Part shown: positions 45,914 to 56,805 of the stretch, piece by piece
Numbering within the stretch: position 1 is the stretch's first letter
Layout of the letters: every line of letters begins with the position of its first letter
Origin: Lotus japonicus
Lineage: Eukaryota > Streptophyta > Magnoliopsida > Fabales > Fabaceae
Reading direction: 5' to 3'
Assembly: GCF_012489685.1 (NCBI RefSeq)
Contig: NC_080046.1
Coordinates: 36,853,176-36,917,175 of the forward strand
DNA: 64,000 nucleotides
The notes under the pieces: model-generated
Databases searched by the model: none
What the model was told of the DNA's origin: nothing
The model's input: the letters and a program-made list of their open reading frames with translations, nothing else
Made by a program: the position numbers and the translations under genes

Positions 45914-46231
45914 CTCAGCATCACCGAGCAGTAGATAAGTTGCCATACCCAACTTGGCACCCTCAGCAGTTTGCAAAACGCCAAATATCTTCTCAATCTC
46001 CTGAATCCAGAGATCCGCTTTGTCCAGGTCAGTACCACCCGAGAACTTTGGTGGATCTTGCCTCCTGAAGTCATTGAGGCCCTTGTTTTTGTCGAGAGTT
46101 ACCTCTCTCTGACGTTGATGTTGTTCACGTGCCTCCTCAGCAGCACGCCTCATAGCACTATCATTCGCCTGTGCCGTCACAGCTTGGGCCATAGTGGCCA
46201 TCATCTCCGCTAACTGATTATTATTCACCAT
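45914..46231 (-). CDS. gag: Tek-B gag N-terminus, cut by Ath-C
   Basis: Starts at ATG 46231 (MVNNNQLAEMMATMAQAV) and runs 105 residues: an alanine/glutamine-rich helix (RRAAEEAREQHQRQRE), then the capsid start FRRQDPPKFSGG and WIQEIEKIFGVLQ, to YLLLGDAE at the Ath-C junction. The continuation is at 23432-24573. Start choice is supported by the leader and PBS just upstream. Confidence 0.88.
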
Positions 46232-46439
46232 GTTCTGTTGAGTGAAACAAACAGTTAGTACTTATCATAAGATAGCATCTAGCAAACTATACAATATGAT
46301 TAAGCAATAACTTCAATCAATTCTAAGCGAAAAATCGCTTGCAGACAATCAATTTTCACTCTTTGCAGAGTCACACAACCTAGCACAGAAGACCTATTCC
46401 CCAACAACACCCGAAAGACTCGACCGTGCTCTGATACCA
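46232..46439 (-). promoter_or_regulatory. Tek-B leader with hairpins and primer binding site
   Basis: The PBS TGGTATCAGAGC (minus) is at 46428-46439. The leader has hairpins AAGCGA/TCGCTT (46325-46330 and 46335-46340) and ACTCT/AGAGT (46358-46362 and 46367-46371), plus a stretch almost identical in Tek-A and Tek-D. Confidence 0.75.
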
Positions 46440-46922
46440 CAATGTAACACCCCGGTTTCGGTGGCGTCACTTTAGTAACCAAAAATAAACTTAATGCGGA
46501 AAAACGTGAATATTTTTTTTTCGATAATAATAAAGACAAGACTGAATTAAATAAAACCCAAATGCAAAATCAACAGAACTAATATACAATATATACAACA
46601 GCCCCTGCTGTAAGTAGCTAGCCTCGTCACGAGTAGACCTCCAGTGACGGGTAATAAGAAGAGTAGCGCCCGTAGGCAATATGTACAAACCAAATATAAA
46701 GGTGAAGTGTCCGCAACACCATCCCTCAAAACTGAGAATAAGCTGGCCCATCGGCCTGAAAAGACCTCCTAAGTCCAACCAACTCTCTGTGATTCCCGTA
46801 AAGAAACCACATAAAAAGCTATAGGCGGAACTACCCTGTCCCCAAAGAAACAAATAATGGTCAGAGCTAAGACTCTACTCCTACACTAATCCTATCTCGA
46901 GGAGCTCACACCAGCACTAAAC

Positions 46923-47084
46923 CTACGTGCTAGCATGATCGTCGTCTGAATCAGAATCCAGAACGACCAAGTCTACAAACACTATCCGTCCTCCTCTCGC
47001 GACCGCGATGCGCTCCTGTTCCAGCATCCCAACCCTAGTTCCCCCCGAAGGGTGAACCGTCGTGAACCAGCCCGCCAAAGACAT
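46923..47084 (-). CDS. Mini LTR ORF of Tek-B, 53 aa
   Basis: Starts MSLAGWFTTVHPSGGTR, the same N-terminus as the Tek-F ORF, and passes after a few residues to GGRIVFVDLVVLDSDSDDD, the same C-terminus. About 105 central residues are missing, so this is an internal deletion that kept both ends in frame. A CAG precedes the ATG, as in five other copies; a splice acceptor there is possible. Tek-G has the same short form with stops. Confidence 0.6.
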   Translation of the reverse strand: MSLAGWFTTVHPSGGTRVGMLEQERIAVARGGRIVFVDLVVLDSDSDDDHAST

Positions 47085-48265
47085 CTGACAAAGGGCGTAG
47101 TCCGCCAAAGCACACACAGAAGACGCGAGGGTCAACTCCAAAGAATTATGTAAATAATAGCACGGATAGATACAGATAATAGAATAGCCACTTAGGCTAG
47201 GGATAACATCCTAGGGTTGCATATTCCACCATAAATGTAACGAAAGTAATAACAAATAGCATGCATCAGATAAGATTAACAATTATCAATCACACTCAAC
47301 AACTAGGTCAGTATGCATGTTGCATGAATGCAGGATGATTAGTCAAACAACGTCTCCGAATCTCACTCGACACGTCGCCACGTGTTCTAGCTAAGTTAAA
47401 GTCTCTAAAAGCTTACCCTAAGGTAACAGTCGATTCTGCGACAAAAGACACTTCTCTACAACAACACAAAACTCATGATGATCTCCAAATCATCCGACTC
47501 ATCTCAATCCGATGGTCAAAACTGCTCAACGAGCAAGAGTATCAACATACTCGGAAACTATCCCCCAGATAGCCCAACAACACAGTTGCTCCAACAGCAC
47601 AAGAGTATCAACATACTCAAAACTTCTCAACTTTCTCAACACTTGGATCCGACGACACTTCTCGTTTTCCAAAACTAAGATTTGCATCCAAAGCTTCCTT
47701 TCGAGTTTATTATCATTAATTGAAGATTTAGAGGTTGTTTAGTGTCTTATGAGTTTTCTTTACAAAATAGTATCCTTTTAGTCTTATCGCAAATCCTATC
47801 AGTTCTCGGGATCTCCTAATCCCCAAATGACACCAGAGAATGTCTCGATCCATACAACACTACAACAAGGCCCGAATCTCATTCGTCCTATCAAACTGTC
47901 TCCAAAACTCTCAAAATAAAATCGGCATGACCTGCCCGCTATTCTCACTACTCAGAATCTCAGATTTCATTGCAAAAGCATAATTAACTCAGCACAATCA
48001 ACCAACATATCATATATCAACATATTATGCGATAACCACGTAGCACTTAGCATATAAGGCATGCATCACACATCCTAAATTACCCACATAGCACTTAGCA
48101 TTTAATTCACTCTCAAAAACATTCAGTAGATGAATCATCTACATTGTCAGCCGAAGCCTCAGAAAACATTTTTCCAATCAAACACAAACAAGTGCATAAA
48201 CAGTAAATCAATGTCGAAAGCATCGACCCTAAGTATTAACTAGAGATTCAGTGAGTAGCCCTCAC

Positions 48266-48343
48266 CTGAAGATTCTCCAGGATGATCTTCGAGAGTTCCT
48301 TCACAATCGATGCCTTGCTCCTCAGGGAAATCCTCAAAATCAC
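48266..48343 (-). other. 78-nt exon-like block, Tek-B right LTR
   Basis: Minus strand: preceded by GCTCTAAAG and followed by GTGAGG. Exactly 78 nt, open in the shared frame (DFEDFPEEQ...HPGESS), no ATG. Confidence 0.68.
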
Positions 48344-49147
48344 CTTTAGAGCAAAACCACAGAAATACTATCAGAATCTATCGGAAACTAAGCTATCAAT
48401 GCTCACTAAGGTTACCCGAAGCAATACATACTCCGAGGTACGATAATCTAGCGCGAAAGGACAAGTTTTCGAAAAAGGAATTTTCCTCCCTTCCCCCCTA
48501 GGATGCTCGGCCACTTTGGGTAATTAGGTGGCTCGATTTTTCTTCGATCAAACTTGGTTCCTAGGTCATTATTAGCCGTAACTAAGGGTATTTTAAACTC
48601 GGAAAAATTATCGGATCAAAAACTGTCGCAGGGGTATTTTGGTCATGATTTTTAGCTCAGAAATTCAAAACTGAAATTTTGAAAAACAAATTGGATGGGG
48701 ACGTCACCAACGACGTTTATGACAACTAATCCTACTAGCTCTAAGCTAAGGCGATAGTTTTCAGCCCAAAGGACGAAGCTTTACCCCAAAATGGGTATTT
48801 TCACCAGAATTGAAACTCGACGGTAGTTTTTCGAGAATCGGCGGAGTATTATTAGCTAAACATACTCAGGAGAACGTAGGGAAGATGTTTAGAATCAAAA
48901 ATGAGATATTCAGGATAGTTTTGCAAAAACCTCAAAACTATGAGCACAGAAAGACATAGAGAAAAGCTATGGAAAAGACGATCAGAGGTAAGGATTAGCG
49001 ACTATACCTCGAAACCTTGAAGTAGCAACTGTTTAATCGACGATCAAGCAAGAAATGAACAAAAACTCTTCTTCCTCTTCCTCTTGGTGAGCTCGCGGTT
49101 TTGGAGAGAAAATGGTAGAGATTTTGTGATATTTTCTCATTCTTGGC

Positions 49148-49155
49148 TATATATA
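49148..49155 (-). promoter_or_regulatory. TATA box of Tek-B right LTR
   Basis: Minus strand CTATATATAGCC. The following leader is ATG-free and ends at TTTCGAG, followed by GTATAG near 49001-49009. Confidence 0.65.
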
Positions 49156-50398
49156 GAAGTTGGCAAAACGCGGTAAAATGAAAGTTTCGCGAATCTGATT
49201 TTTCCGGCTTCATTCTCCGTGAATTCTAAGATAGGTTTTGGCGAAAGAATTCCAAAACTAAAATGAGGTCTCCTTGTATTTTTGGCGACTAATGCAAAGT
49301 CAGTGTAAAACTATTTTACCCGATAAGTTACTTTTTGCATCGAATGTCGGAATAGAAAACTTCCTTCTAAAGAAAGATTGAAATCATCAAGAGAAATGGG
49401 TGTACGGGTGTAGAATCTTCATTTGAAGCTCCGAATAGAAAAAGTCTTCATTGTCGGTTGATTCTAGGGTTTTGAAATACCAGGGTTTCGGTTTCAGCAA
49501 ACTTCCGATGATTGGAATCGGACGTTCGTAGATCCTAGAGTTTCGCCTCGAAACGGTTGTTAAATATGGAATAAGAGAAGTTCTAACATTTCTCTGAAGA
49601 TTTTTGGACTAAATTCCTACAGTGTTCCAAGGGTGGAAGACTTTTGGAAATTTTATTCCTATAGTGTTCCAAGGGTGGAAGATTAGTCTTTTCCTGAACT
49701 TTCTCCTTCATAAATTTATTTCATTAAATAAACTCTTGTTCAGGTTTCCCTTCTCAATACATCAACCCTAATCGTGAATAAGAAATTTATTCACTTAACA
49801 TAAGCTTAAAACTTGGGTCTTACACTGTCCAAATAAGCTGATTTCAGTGTCTAAACTTATTCCCTGCATGCTCCTGAGCGTGTTCTGCGGATTAGATTTT
49901 GTCAGATGTCGACGAAATGCCGCCGGGATCAATTTTTGCATCAAATACCCATTTTTAGGCAAAGTCGCAACCTTTAAGCTGAAAACTATCGACTTGGCTT
50001 AGTGCTAGTAGGATTAGTCGTCATAAACGTCGTTGTTGACGTCCCCATCCAATTTGTTTTTCAAAAATCCAATTTTGAAATTCTGAGGTGAAAATAATGA
50101 CCAAACTACCCCTATATCAGTTTTCGATCCGAAAATTTTTCCGAGCTTAGAACCGTCTTAGTTACGGCTAATGTTAGCCTAGGAACCAAGTTTGATCGAA
50201 GAAAAATCGACCCTCCCAATTAAGGAAAGTGGCCGAGAGCTATACCAAGGGGGGGAGGAAATCCGACTTTTTCGAAAACTTGTCTTAACGCCTTAGATTG
50301 TCGTACCACGGAGGTTGTAATGTACCGTGTAACCCTAGGATTTATTGTTTGCTGAGTTTTTGACTCATTGTGTTGATTTTTGGTGATTTTTGCTTAAG

Positions 50399-50476
50399 GT
50401 TCTATTGAGGAGTTTCCTGGAGATCAAGGAGAGGAGCGTGAAGGAACCCGTGAGGAGGAAGCTGGAAGACCCACCG
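50399..50476 (+). other. 78-nt exon-like block, Tek-F LTR
   Basis: Preceded by TTTTTGCTTAAG and followed by GTGAGGG. Exactly 78 nt, open in the shared frame (SIEEFPGDQGEERE), no ATG. A T-rich tract before the AG supports a real acceptor. Confidence 0.7.
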
Positions 50477-51909
50477 GTGAGGGCTACTCTCTGAATTACT
50501 AGATAATGCTTTAGGTGTCGACGAATTCGACTTGGTTTATGTGTTATGCACTTAATTGCTAAATGGCTGAAATGTTTTCTGAGGCTTCGGCCGATCTTGT
50601 TGAGTACTTGATGCCATGATATTGTGTGCTAAATGATTCACATGTTATGTGCTAAATGGTTAATCTAGGATGTGTTGGAATATGCTGTTTATGGTTATTG
50701 ATTGAGCTGATTTATGTTATTCCACTTATAACTGTGATTCTGAGGAGTGAGGATTGCGGGCAAGTCATGCCGAATTTTTATGAGATTTTTGAGAGAGTTT
50801 GAAAAGGACGAACGGAGTTCGGACCTTGTTATGTTTTAATGGATCGAGACCTTCTCAGAAATTAATTGGGATTATGGAATCCCTGAAACTCATAGGAACG
50901 TTATAAGACTAAAAGAAAACTATTTCCTCAAGGAAAATTCATAAGACATTAATTAATCTCTAAAACCCTTGAACAATGATAACAACCTTAGATAAGAACT
51001 TAGAGCTTGAACCTTAGTTTTGAAGATATGAGAAGTGTCGTCGAGTCCAAGTTTCGAGGGAACATACGAGTTTCTAAGTACAATCGTACTCTTTCACTCG
51101 ATGAGCAGTTTAATGTTTGGCTATCTAAAGTTTAGCCGGAAACTTTAAGTTTCCAAGTACTTCGGTACCTTTTCGCTCGATGAGCAGTTTATTGGTTGGC
51201 TATCTAAAGTTTAGCTGGGAACCATGAGTTCCAAAGTACATTCTTCTTCTTTTGATTAATTCATTTTGTCGCAGAATCGACATTTACCTTAGGGTATTCT
51301 TTTAGAGACATTAAGTTATTTAGAACACGTGGCGACGTGTCGAGTGAGGTCGGAGACGTTGTTTGGCTAATCACTTGCATTCATGCACTCATTTTGAGGT
51401 TATTACACTGCGTGATACCGGACCTCGGTGGATTCCAAAATGGTCATAAGACCCGGATTTCCATATTTAGGACACTACGGTGGTCCTTAGTAGCAGACGG
51501 AATGGCGGACCTACGGGTTCACTGCTGATCTGTCTACTTTTGTGTGGTGTAAGAGACACGCGAGCAGGGAGGTACCCACCGTGGCTGGTGTTAGGGCCGT
51601 CTCGTTGATGTCCATCCTTTTCTTCCGGAATGCATCTTGTTAACCAGCATTGCATTTCATGCAACATACATTCTGACTTAGTTGCTGAGTGTGATTGATA
51701 CTTGTTTATCCTATTTGAGGCATGCTATTTGTTATTATGATCTTTTATATTCTTTGTGATACATGCAACCCTAGGAAGTTATCCCTAAACTTATAAGCCG
51801 AGAGGCTAATAATTATTATCCTGTATATCTGGTTTTATTATTTATATAATTCTTTGGAGTTGACCCTCGCGTCTTCTGTGTGTGTATGGGCGGACTACGC
51901 CATTGTCAG

Positions 51910-52389
51910 ATGAGTATGGCGGATTGGTTTACGATGGTCAGCCCTTCGGGGGGGACCAGATTCGAGATGCTTGACCAGGACGACCCAGGTGCATGGGTGG
52001 TCGATCTCGTAGGCCACCGTGCGACCTACACCGGTCGGGTCATGGAGGACCGTGTTGACCGTTTCGGACGCTTGACGGAGGGGGTATTGAGGAGACATAT
52101 ATTGAGCTTCAACTTGCCTCCCGGCGTGGATTGTGGACCCGTCTTGGGAGGACCACCACCACCACCATTATCTTCGGATGATGAGGACCCCTCTGAGGAG
52201 GTGTCAGTGGGTGGGACTTCGACGGAGTCCAGTTCGTTTACTGCTGCTGTCATCGAGGATCATGGTCCGGGCCCCGAGCCCGAGAGAACAGTGCAGGTGC
52301 GCGTCAGGGTGGATAGAGAGGGTAGGATTGTGTATGTCGACTTAGTTGTCCTGGATGCAGATTCGGACGACGACCGCGCTAGCGTGTAG
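51910..52389 (+). CDS. LTR ORF, best copy: 159-aa protein of unknown function
   Basis: Start at ATG 51910 because conservation between copies begins there (MSMADWFTMVSPSGG) and an in-frame ATG 30 bases upstream is not conserved; CATTGTCAG just before it could be a splice acceptor. Seen: a conserved N-terminal half with AWVVDLVGHRATYTGRVMED and VLRRHILSFNLPPGV; a proline run and acidic SSDDEDPSEE; and a C-terminal RVDREGRIVYVDLVVLDA followed by DSDDD. No signal peptide, membrane segment or zinc motif. Against Tek-A left there are about 22 synonymous and 19 amino-acid-changing codons in about 70, with no indel, indicating past selection on the protein. It lies inside the LTR upstream of the PBS, so it is not gag. 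I do not recognise the family. Confidence 0.75.
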   Translation: MSMADWFTMVSPSGGTRFEMLDQDDPGAWVVDLVGHRATYTGRVMEDRVDRFGRLTEGVLRRHILSFNLPPGVDCGPVLGGPPPPPLSSDDEDPSEEVSVGGTSTESSSFTAAVIEDHGPGPEPERTVQVRVRVDREGRIVYVDLVVLDADSDDDRASV

Positions 52390-52871
52390 GATCGAGTGCT
52401 AGTGTGGGCTCCTAGAGTTGTGATTAGTGTAGGAGTAGTGTCGTAGCTCTGACCGTCATGTTTTCAGATTCGGGACAGGGTAGTTTCCTACCGGTAGCTT
52501 TTTGTGTGGTTTTCCTATGGAGATCACAGAGAGCTGGTTGGATTTAGGAGGTCTTTTCTTAGGCCGCTGGGCCAACTTGTTCTCAGTTTTTGAGGTATAG
52601 TGTTGTGGACACAGTATTTTACCTTGGACTGTACATATTGCCTTCGGGCGTTACTTTCTTTCTGTCACCCGTCACTGGAGGTCACTCGTGACGTGGTTGG
52701 TATTAGCGGGGCATGTATATAGTTGTACATTAGTTTCTTTTATCTTTCGTTGAGGTGTTTATTATTTTTGTCTTTAGTTATATTGTCCAAAAAAAAAATA
52801 ATTCACGTTTTTCCGCTTAAGTATTTCTTTTGGTTACTAAAGTGACTCCATCGAAATCGGGGTGTTACATT

Positions 52872-52884
52872 AAGTATCAGAGCT
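52872..52884 (+). promoter_or_regulatory. Degenerate primer binding site of Tek-F
   Basis: AAGTATCAGAGCT directly after the LTR end resembles TGGTATCAGAGC with two changes. It fixes the plus-strand orientation of Tek-F. Confidence 0.68.
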
Positions 52885-53262
52885 ACTAAGGAATCAGAGC
52901 ATATAGTTAAAGTATGTGGTCACTTCAGCTGAAGTGAAATGTATTCCTTGAGCCTTATGAAAGATCTATAGCTATAATAATTGATCAGTTAAAATCTCCA
53001 AAAATAAACATAACACATCAAAAACACTCTGGGTTGTACTCCCCCTTTTTGTCATAATCAAAAAGATATGGGGTGTGAAAATCGTGGCATTGAAGTGTCG
53101 AGGCTTCTCTTCAGAGGATAATAAGGAGAATAAGATAATTAATACACACAGAAAATGAGGAGAGAAATAAATAAGATGAAGAACACCGGCCAGAGAAGGA
53201 GAAATACGTTTACCACCGGTCAAAAGACTTTCAGTGTTATATGCTAATGAGCGTTCCAGGAG
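52885..53262 (-). other. 3' region of Copia-2
   Basis: Contains ACTCCCCCTTTTTGTC at 53039-53054; on the minus strand this is a purine tract AAAAAGGGGGAGT like those near the 3' end of SIRE elements. No frame with a recognisable domain. Confidence 0.5.
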
Positions 53263-53749
53263 TATAAATAGAAAGGAATTCTGAGTGAGGAGAACATACT
53301 CCAAAAGAATCAACATGGCAAACTATGAGAGAGCCCTTAACGAGTTGAGAGAGAGTGAGCATTTAAGTAGAATATGTACGCTGCTCTCTACTACCGTAGG
53401 ACGACAATTATTAGCATCCGGCAGCTGGTCTGGCGGTTGCTTGGAATGGGCCTGGAACCGGTCCTGGATGTGACACTTCGCATCTTTCTGGAATACGTGG
53501 AGGAGCTTGGCGAGCTCTTCCGAGAGGAGGCCGAAATCACCATGGAGATTGGTGGTTGGGAATGGGAACTGGAGCTCCGAGCAGACGACACAGAGGAGCG
53601 TCAGGAAGAGTGCAAGAATGAAATGGCGCAACTGATTCGTCAGAGGCAGCCAATAGATAGGCAACTAGCGGTAATGCTAGAGCGTTACCATGACATGAGG
53701 ATAAATCCTCCATTCTAGATGTACTCATCCTTGTTTTTAATGAAATAAA
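53263..53749 (+). promoter_or_regulatory. Signals of the antisense unit in Copia-2: TATA box and poly(A) signal
   Basis: TATAAATA at 53263-53270 lies 45 bases before an ATG at 53315. AATAAA at 53744-53749 lies about 26 bases after the stop of the ORF. Both are on the strand opposite to the host element. Confidence 0.6.
53315..53718 (+). pseudogene. Antisense gene-like ORF in Copia-2, one apparent frameshift
   Basis: From ATG 53315 the frame reads MANYERALNELRESEHL. It then appears to change between about 53370 and 53430 into the frame of 53374-53718, which carries LEPVLDVTLRIFLEYVEELG, REEAEITMEIGGWEWELELR and a basic, helix-prone tail ending INPPF. Total about 134 residues, rich in Glu, Arg and Leu and likely helical. 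It has its own TATA box and AATAAA signal. No family recognised. It lies between the envelope-like ORF and the 3' end and runs antisense to the element. The first frame alone ends at 53473. Confidence 0.55.
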
Positions 53750-53931
53750 AAAATTTATGTTTATATTGTGTGTACGTGTGATGTTAGAATGTGATAACTA
53801 TCAGAGAATGAAAAATGATAATAGAAAGCAATAAATACAGATAATAAAGATAACACAAAAATAAGCAAGAAAAACTAACAAGATATTTAAAAAAAATAAA
53901 AATTTGCCAAATGAAGAGAAATAAAAAGGAA

Positions 53932-56805
53932 TCAGAAGCAGGAAAATAGGAAAAGGAAATCTAGAAGCTTCTTAAGAATGTCAGCGAACATTGTTTCAAC
54001 ACTCTTGTTGAACACAGCTTGTTGATCAAGTTGCCTCTGAACGTTATCGAGCCTTTGCACTATGGCACTTAAGTCAGGTAGAGCAGAAGCAGGCGGATCA
54101 TCTGGAATTGAGGAAGTATTAGAAGCAGATACAACAACTAAAGCAGAGCTTTCATTCAGATCAGAAGGTGCTTGCGGATCCTCAGCAGATGGGGAAGCAG
54201 AAGCAAGAGCAATGGCCTTCAGGGCAGCAACTTCAGCTTCTAACTTGGCAGCTTGATTCAGAGCTTCTAGGCGAGCAGCCACTTTCTGAGCAGCTTCAAT
54301 TCTGGCAGCTTCAAATCTTGCACCAGTGGCTCTGGCCATATCATCAGCCTTAGCAACAAGCTTTTCCAATTCAGCTTCTTTGGCAGCAGCTTCAGCTCTT
54401 TTAGCCTTGGCTTCCTCTGAATGTTCTTCCTGAAGCTTGATATTCTAAATTGTTTCTTTTATCTTGATGAACCTCTAAGACTCTTGATGAACTCTTCTGC
54501 GTTCAGTCAGGGATTCGTGCTTTGCCCTTGCAGCCTCAACTTGATCAAACCGCTCTAGATCAGCAAAGGCATGCATATCCTCAATGCATCCTTGCATCCA
54601 GCTGCAGAGTCTCTCCCACATATTGTTAACCACATTTGGCTTTTCACTCGTGTCAGCATAAGCATAGAGATTTTTCAGCCTTGTTGATGCCTGATCATTA
54701 AAACTGTTGATGTATTCTAGAAGGTTGGTGGGCTCTGGATATGTATAGTGAATGATAGGAAGGTTGGGCTGAGGAGTGGGTTGAGAAGCTACGGCTTGGT
54801 TAGAGCTTGTGGCCTCATGAGCAGAGGTTTCTACTTCAGGAGTTGGGGGCAGAGTCTGAGTCACTTGATCAGAAGTAATCTGATCTGGAGTCAAAATGGT
54901 TTGTGCTTCTTGATTGGCAAACACAAAGTCTTTTGAAATAACTGGTGAGTAGTTAAACAAAGAGACTTGTGAGGAATCAAGTGAGGAAAAAGGAGGAAAC
55001 ACCATATTCAGAGGTGTGGGATTGTAGAGAGAGGATGGTGGAATTTGGTTGAAAATTTCTTCTGGAGGTACAGAAGTCCTCTTCTCTAAGAGTTGTTGAA
55101 ATCCCCGTTCAGAGGAGGAGGTGTTGATGAGGTTGGATGGTTGTGGTTATTCTGGATTGTTTGGGAATGGCAAAAGTATGATTGGAGGAGTTGGAGCAGA
55201 AGATGCTTGAAGAATTTGAGTTAAAAGATCTGGTTTGGAAGGTGGAGGAATGCTTTGTTCAAGAGTGGTGGCCACTGCTATTGCAGATGTGGAGATGGCA
55301 GAGGTTGAGGGAAGAGAAGTTGTGAGAGATTGGTATTTGGGAATAATCGGCTCAGATGAAGAAGGAATTGTTTGGGATGAAGGGAGAGAAGGAATAACAT
55401 TAATAGTAATAATAGGAGCAGAAGAACGAACAACTTGTGGCTTACTTGTCTCCTTAGCAGAGGATCTGGTGATCCTTTGAACTCTGCTCTGAGTTGGTTG
55501 AGGCTTAACAGCCTTTAATTACGTTTTCACCTTCTGGACCTTCTTTTTCTTGTGTTTCTTCTCAGAGTCTGAGTCTGAATCTGACTCCTGAGGCCTTTTC
55601 TTAGATGGTTTGGACATATCTGGAGGGCAATCTGGAAGAGAGTTGAAAAAATCGTCAAAGTCTACTTCAACTCCTTCTTCTTTCAGAAGGTTTGACATAC
55701 TCCTGAATTGCATCTGGAGAGTCCAGCTTTGTCCAAAGAGGAAAGTCATTAGTTGCAAACCTCTTCTGGATTATTTCTTCTTGAGGCTCCTCTGGTGGAG
55801 GAATGACAATCTCTTCAATTATGGTCATCCTCTTCAAATTCTTAGCATTGAAGGCGTCTCCGGAAGCTGTGGTCAGATCTTCTGTACAACCCGTAGCAAT
55901 CAGATCTTCAATCAGCCTACTCTCCACAAAAATGTCAGAGAGGATTTTTCCAAATGGAATGTAGTCTTGACTCCGACAGTGGTTCTTGATTTCTTGATGC
56001 ACTCCTTGAGGTATGTAAATATGAAGAACGGTAGACACAACTTTGTTTTCCTCTTGATTGAGAAAATCATCAACTTATGTGTGTTGATGTAGTCAGAAGA
56101 ACTGGACAGAGTCCTAGGGTTGATGGAAGAGAGGATGATTTTGTGCCAAACGCTCAGTTTAGGATGAAGATCAACGGACTTGTAGTCCACTTTATTTGGC
56201 TCCCAGTTAGTGAAGAGTTCCTTGTTGATCATTGGCTTCATCTCTGGAATTCCATTGCTTACATTCTGGAACCGCTTGCCATCAGCGAACTTCATGCCAA
56301 GAAGTTGAGAAATTGATCTCTCTGTAATGACAATCCTCCTTCCCAGAATGTGTGAAACAACATAGTAGTTGTCACACTCGGCATGTTTCCAGAATTCTTT
56401 GACGAGCTTGGGGTAGATAGGCCCACTTAGCCTTTCAAAGTAGTTGCCCCAACCTTGTGCTTCTATCTCCGATCGGATGTCAATGCCATTTCTAGCCATA
56501 TTCACAATGTTAACCCTAGGTTCTTTGAGAACTTTGAGTTCTTTGACTGAGAAAGTGCAGTGAACAGCAGCAGTTCTATGGGTAATCGAAAGAGCTCTTG
56601 CTTGATCTGTCGGATCAGTTTCCCTTTGATGTCGAGGTTCTTCATTTCTGGGTGCGGATTGCCCAGTGGGAAGACCCACAACCATAGTGGGAAAGTTTGA
56701 TGAACTTTCAGTAGCAGCCTTCTCTGCTTGCTCTTTAGCCATGTGTTCAGTAAAGAAATCGAGGACAGCTTGCTCTTTAGGATCGGAAGAGTTGAGTTGA
56801 GACAT
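53932..56805 (-). pseudogene. Envelope-like ORF of Copia-2, multiple breaks
   Basis: Starts MSQLNSSDPKEQAVLDFFTE at 56805; conserved FPTMVVGLPTGQ and AAVHCTFSVKELKVL, then RNGIDIRSEIEAQGWGNYF. The frame changes near 55950-56040 and again near 55670-55750, passes a lysine-rich KKHKKKK stretch at about 55540, then 54475-55005, and ends in an alanine/glutamate-rich coiled coil (53932-54369; AAKLEAEVAALKA). Stops separate the pieces. The coiled-coil end and position after pol match SIRE-type envelope-like proteins; fusogenic function is not shown. Confidence 0.8.

Larger units (their letters stand above)
18302..49824 (-). mobile_element. Tek-B: Tekay/Del-type Ty3 element, split by nested insertions
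   Basis: Minus strand, from right: 5' LTR (46443-49824), PBS, gag N-terminus (45914-46231), the Ath-C insertion (24574-45913), rest of gag-protease, RT-RNase H, integrase-chromodomain, then a truncated 3' LTR (18302-20517). This is the only Tekay-type copy here with capsid, protease, RT, RNase H and integrase, so it represents the autonomous form, though now dead (stops, frameshifts, RT deletion). It lies inside the LTR of Tek-F. Its LTR parts differ at roughly 25 sites in 2.2 kb. Confidence 0.88.
46443..49824 (-). repeat. Right (5') LTR of Tek-B, 3382 bp
   Basis: Starts TGTAACACCCCGGTTTC and ends GGGTCTTACA, directly against Tek-F LTR sequence at 49825. Complete LTR with the full gene-like order: TATA box, leader, 78-nt block, repeat segment with AAGAGTATCAACATACTC motifs, mini LTR ORF. 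Confidence 0.9.
49825..52869 (+). repeat. LTR of Tek-F, truncated at its 5' end by Tek-B
   Basis: 3045 bases starting inside intron 1 of the gene-like layout. Contains the 78-nt block, the TTTAGATAGCC-type tandem repeat (about 51095-51235) and the best-preserved LTR ORF. Ends GAAATCGGGGTGTTACA. Confidence 0.87.
49825..52884 (+). mobile_element. Tek-F: plus-strand Tekay-type element, LTR and PBS only
   Basis: Reverse-complement relation to the Tek-D LTR: 49825 corresponds to about 32495 in Tek-D. The outer 0.9 kb of the LTR (promoter and exon 1) lies on the far side of Tek-B and is lost from the window's left flank. The LTR ends GGGGTGTTACA at 52869 and is followed by a degenerate PBS; the interior is absent and Copia-2 sequence follows. 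Confidence 0.85.

Noticed and set aside
46491..46853. 120-residue minus-strand ORF at the inner end of the Tek-B LTR
   Set aside because: Not kept in Tek-D, Tek-A or Tek-F at the homologous place; likely chance.
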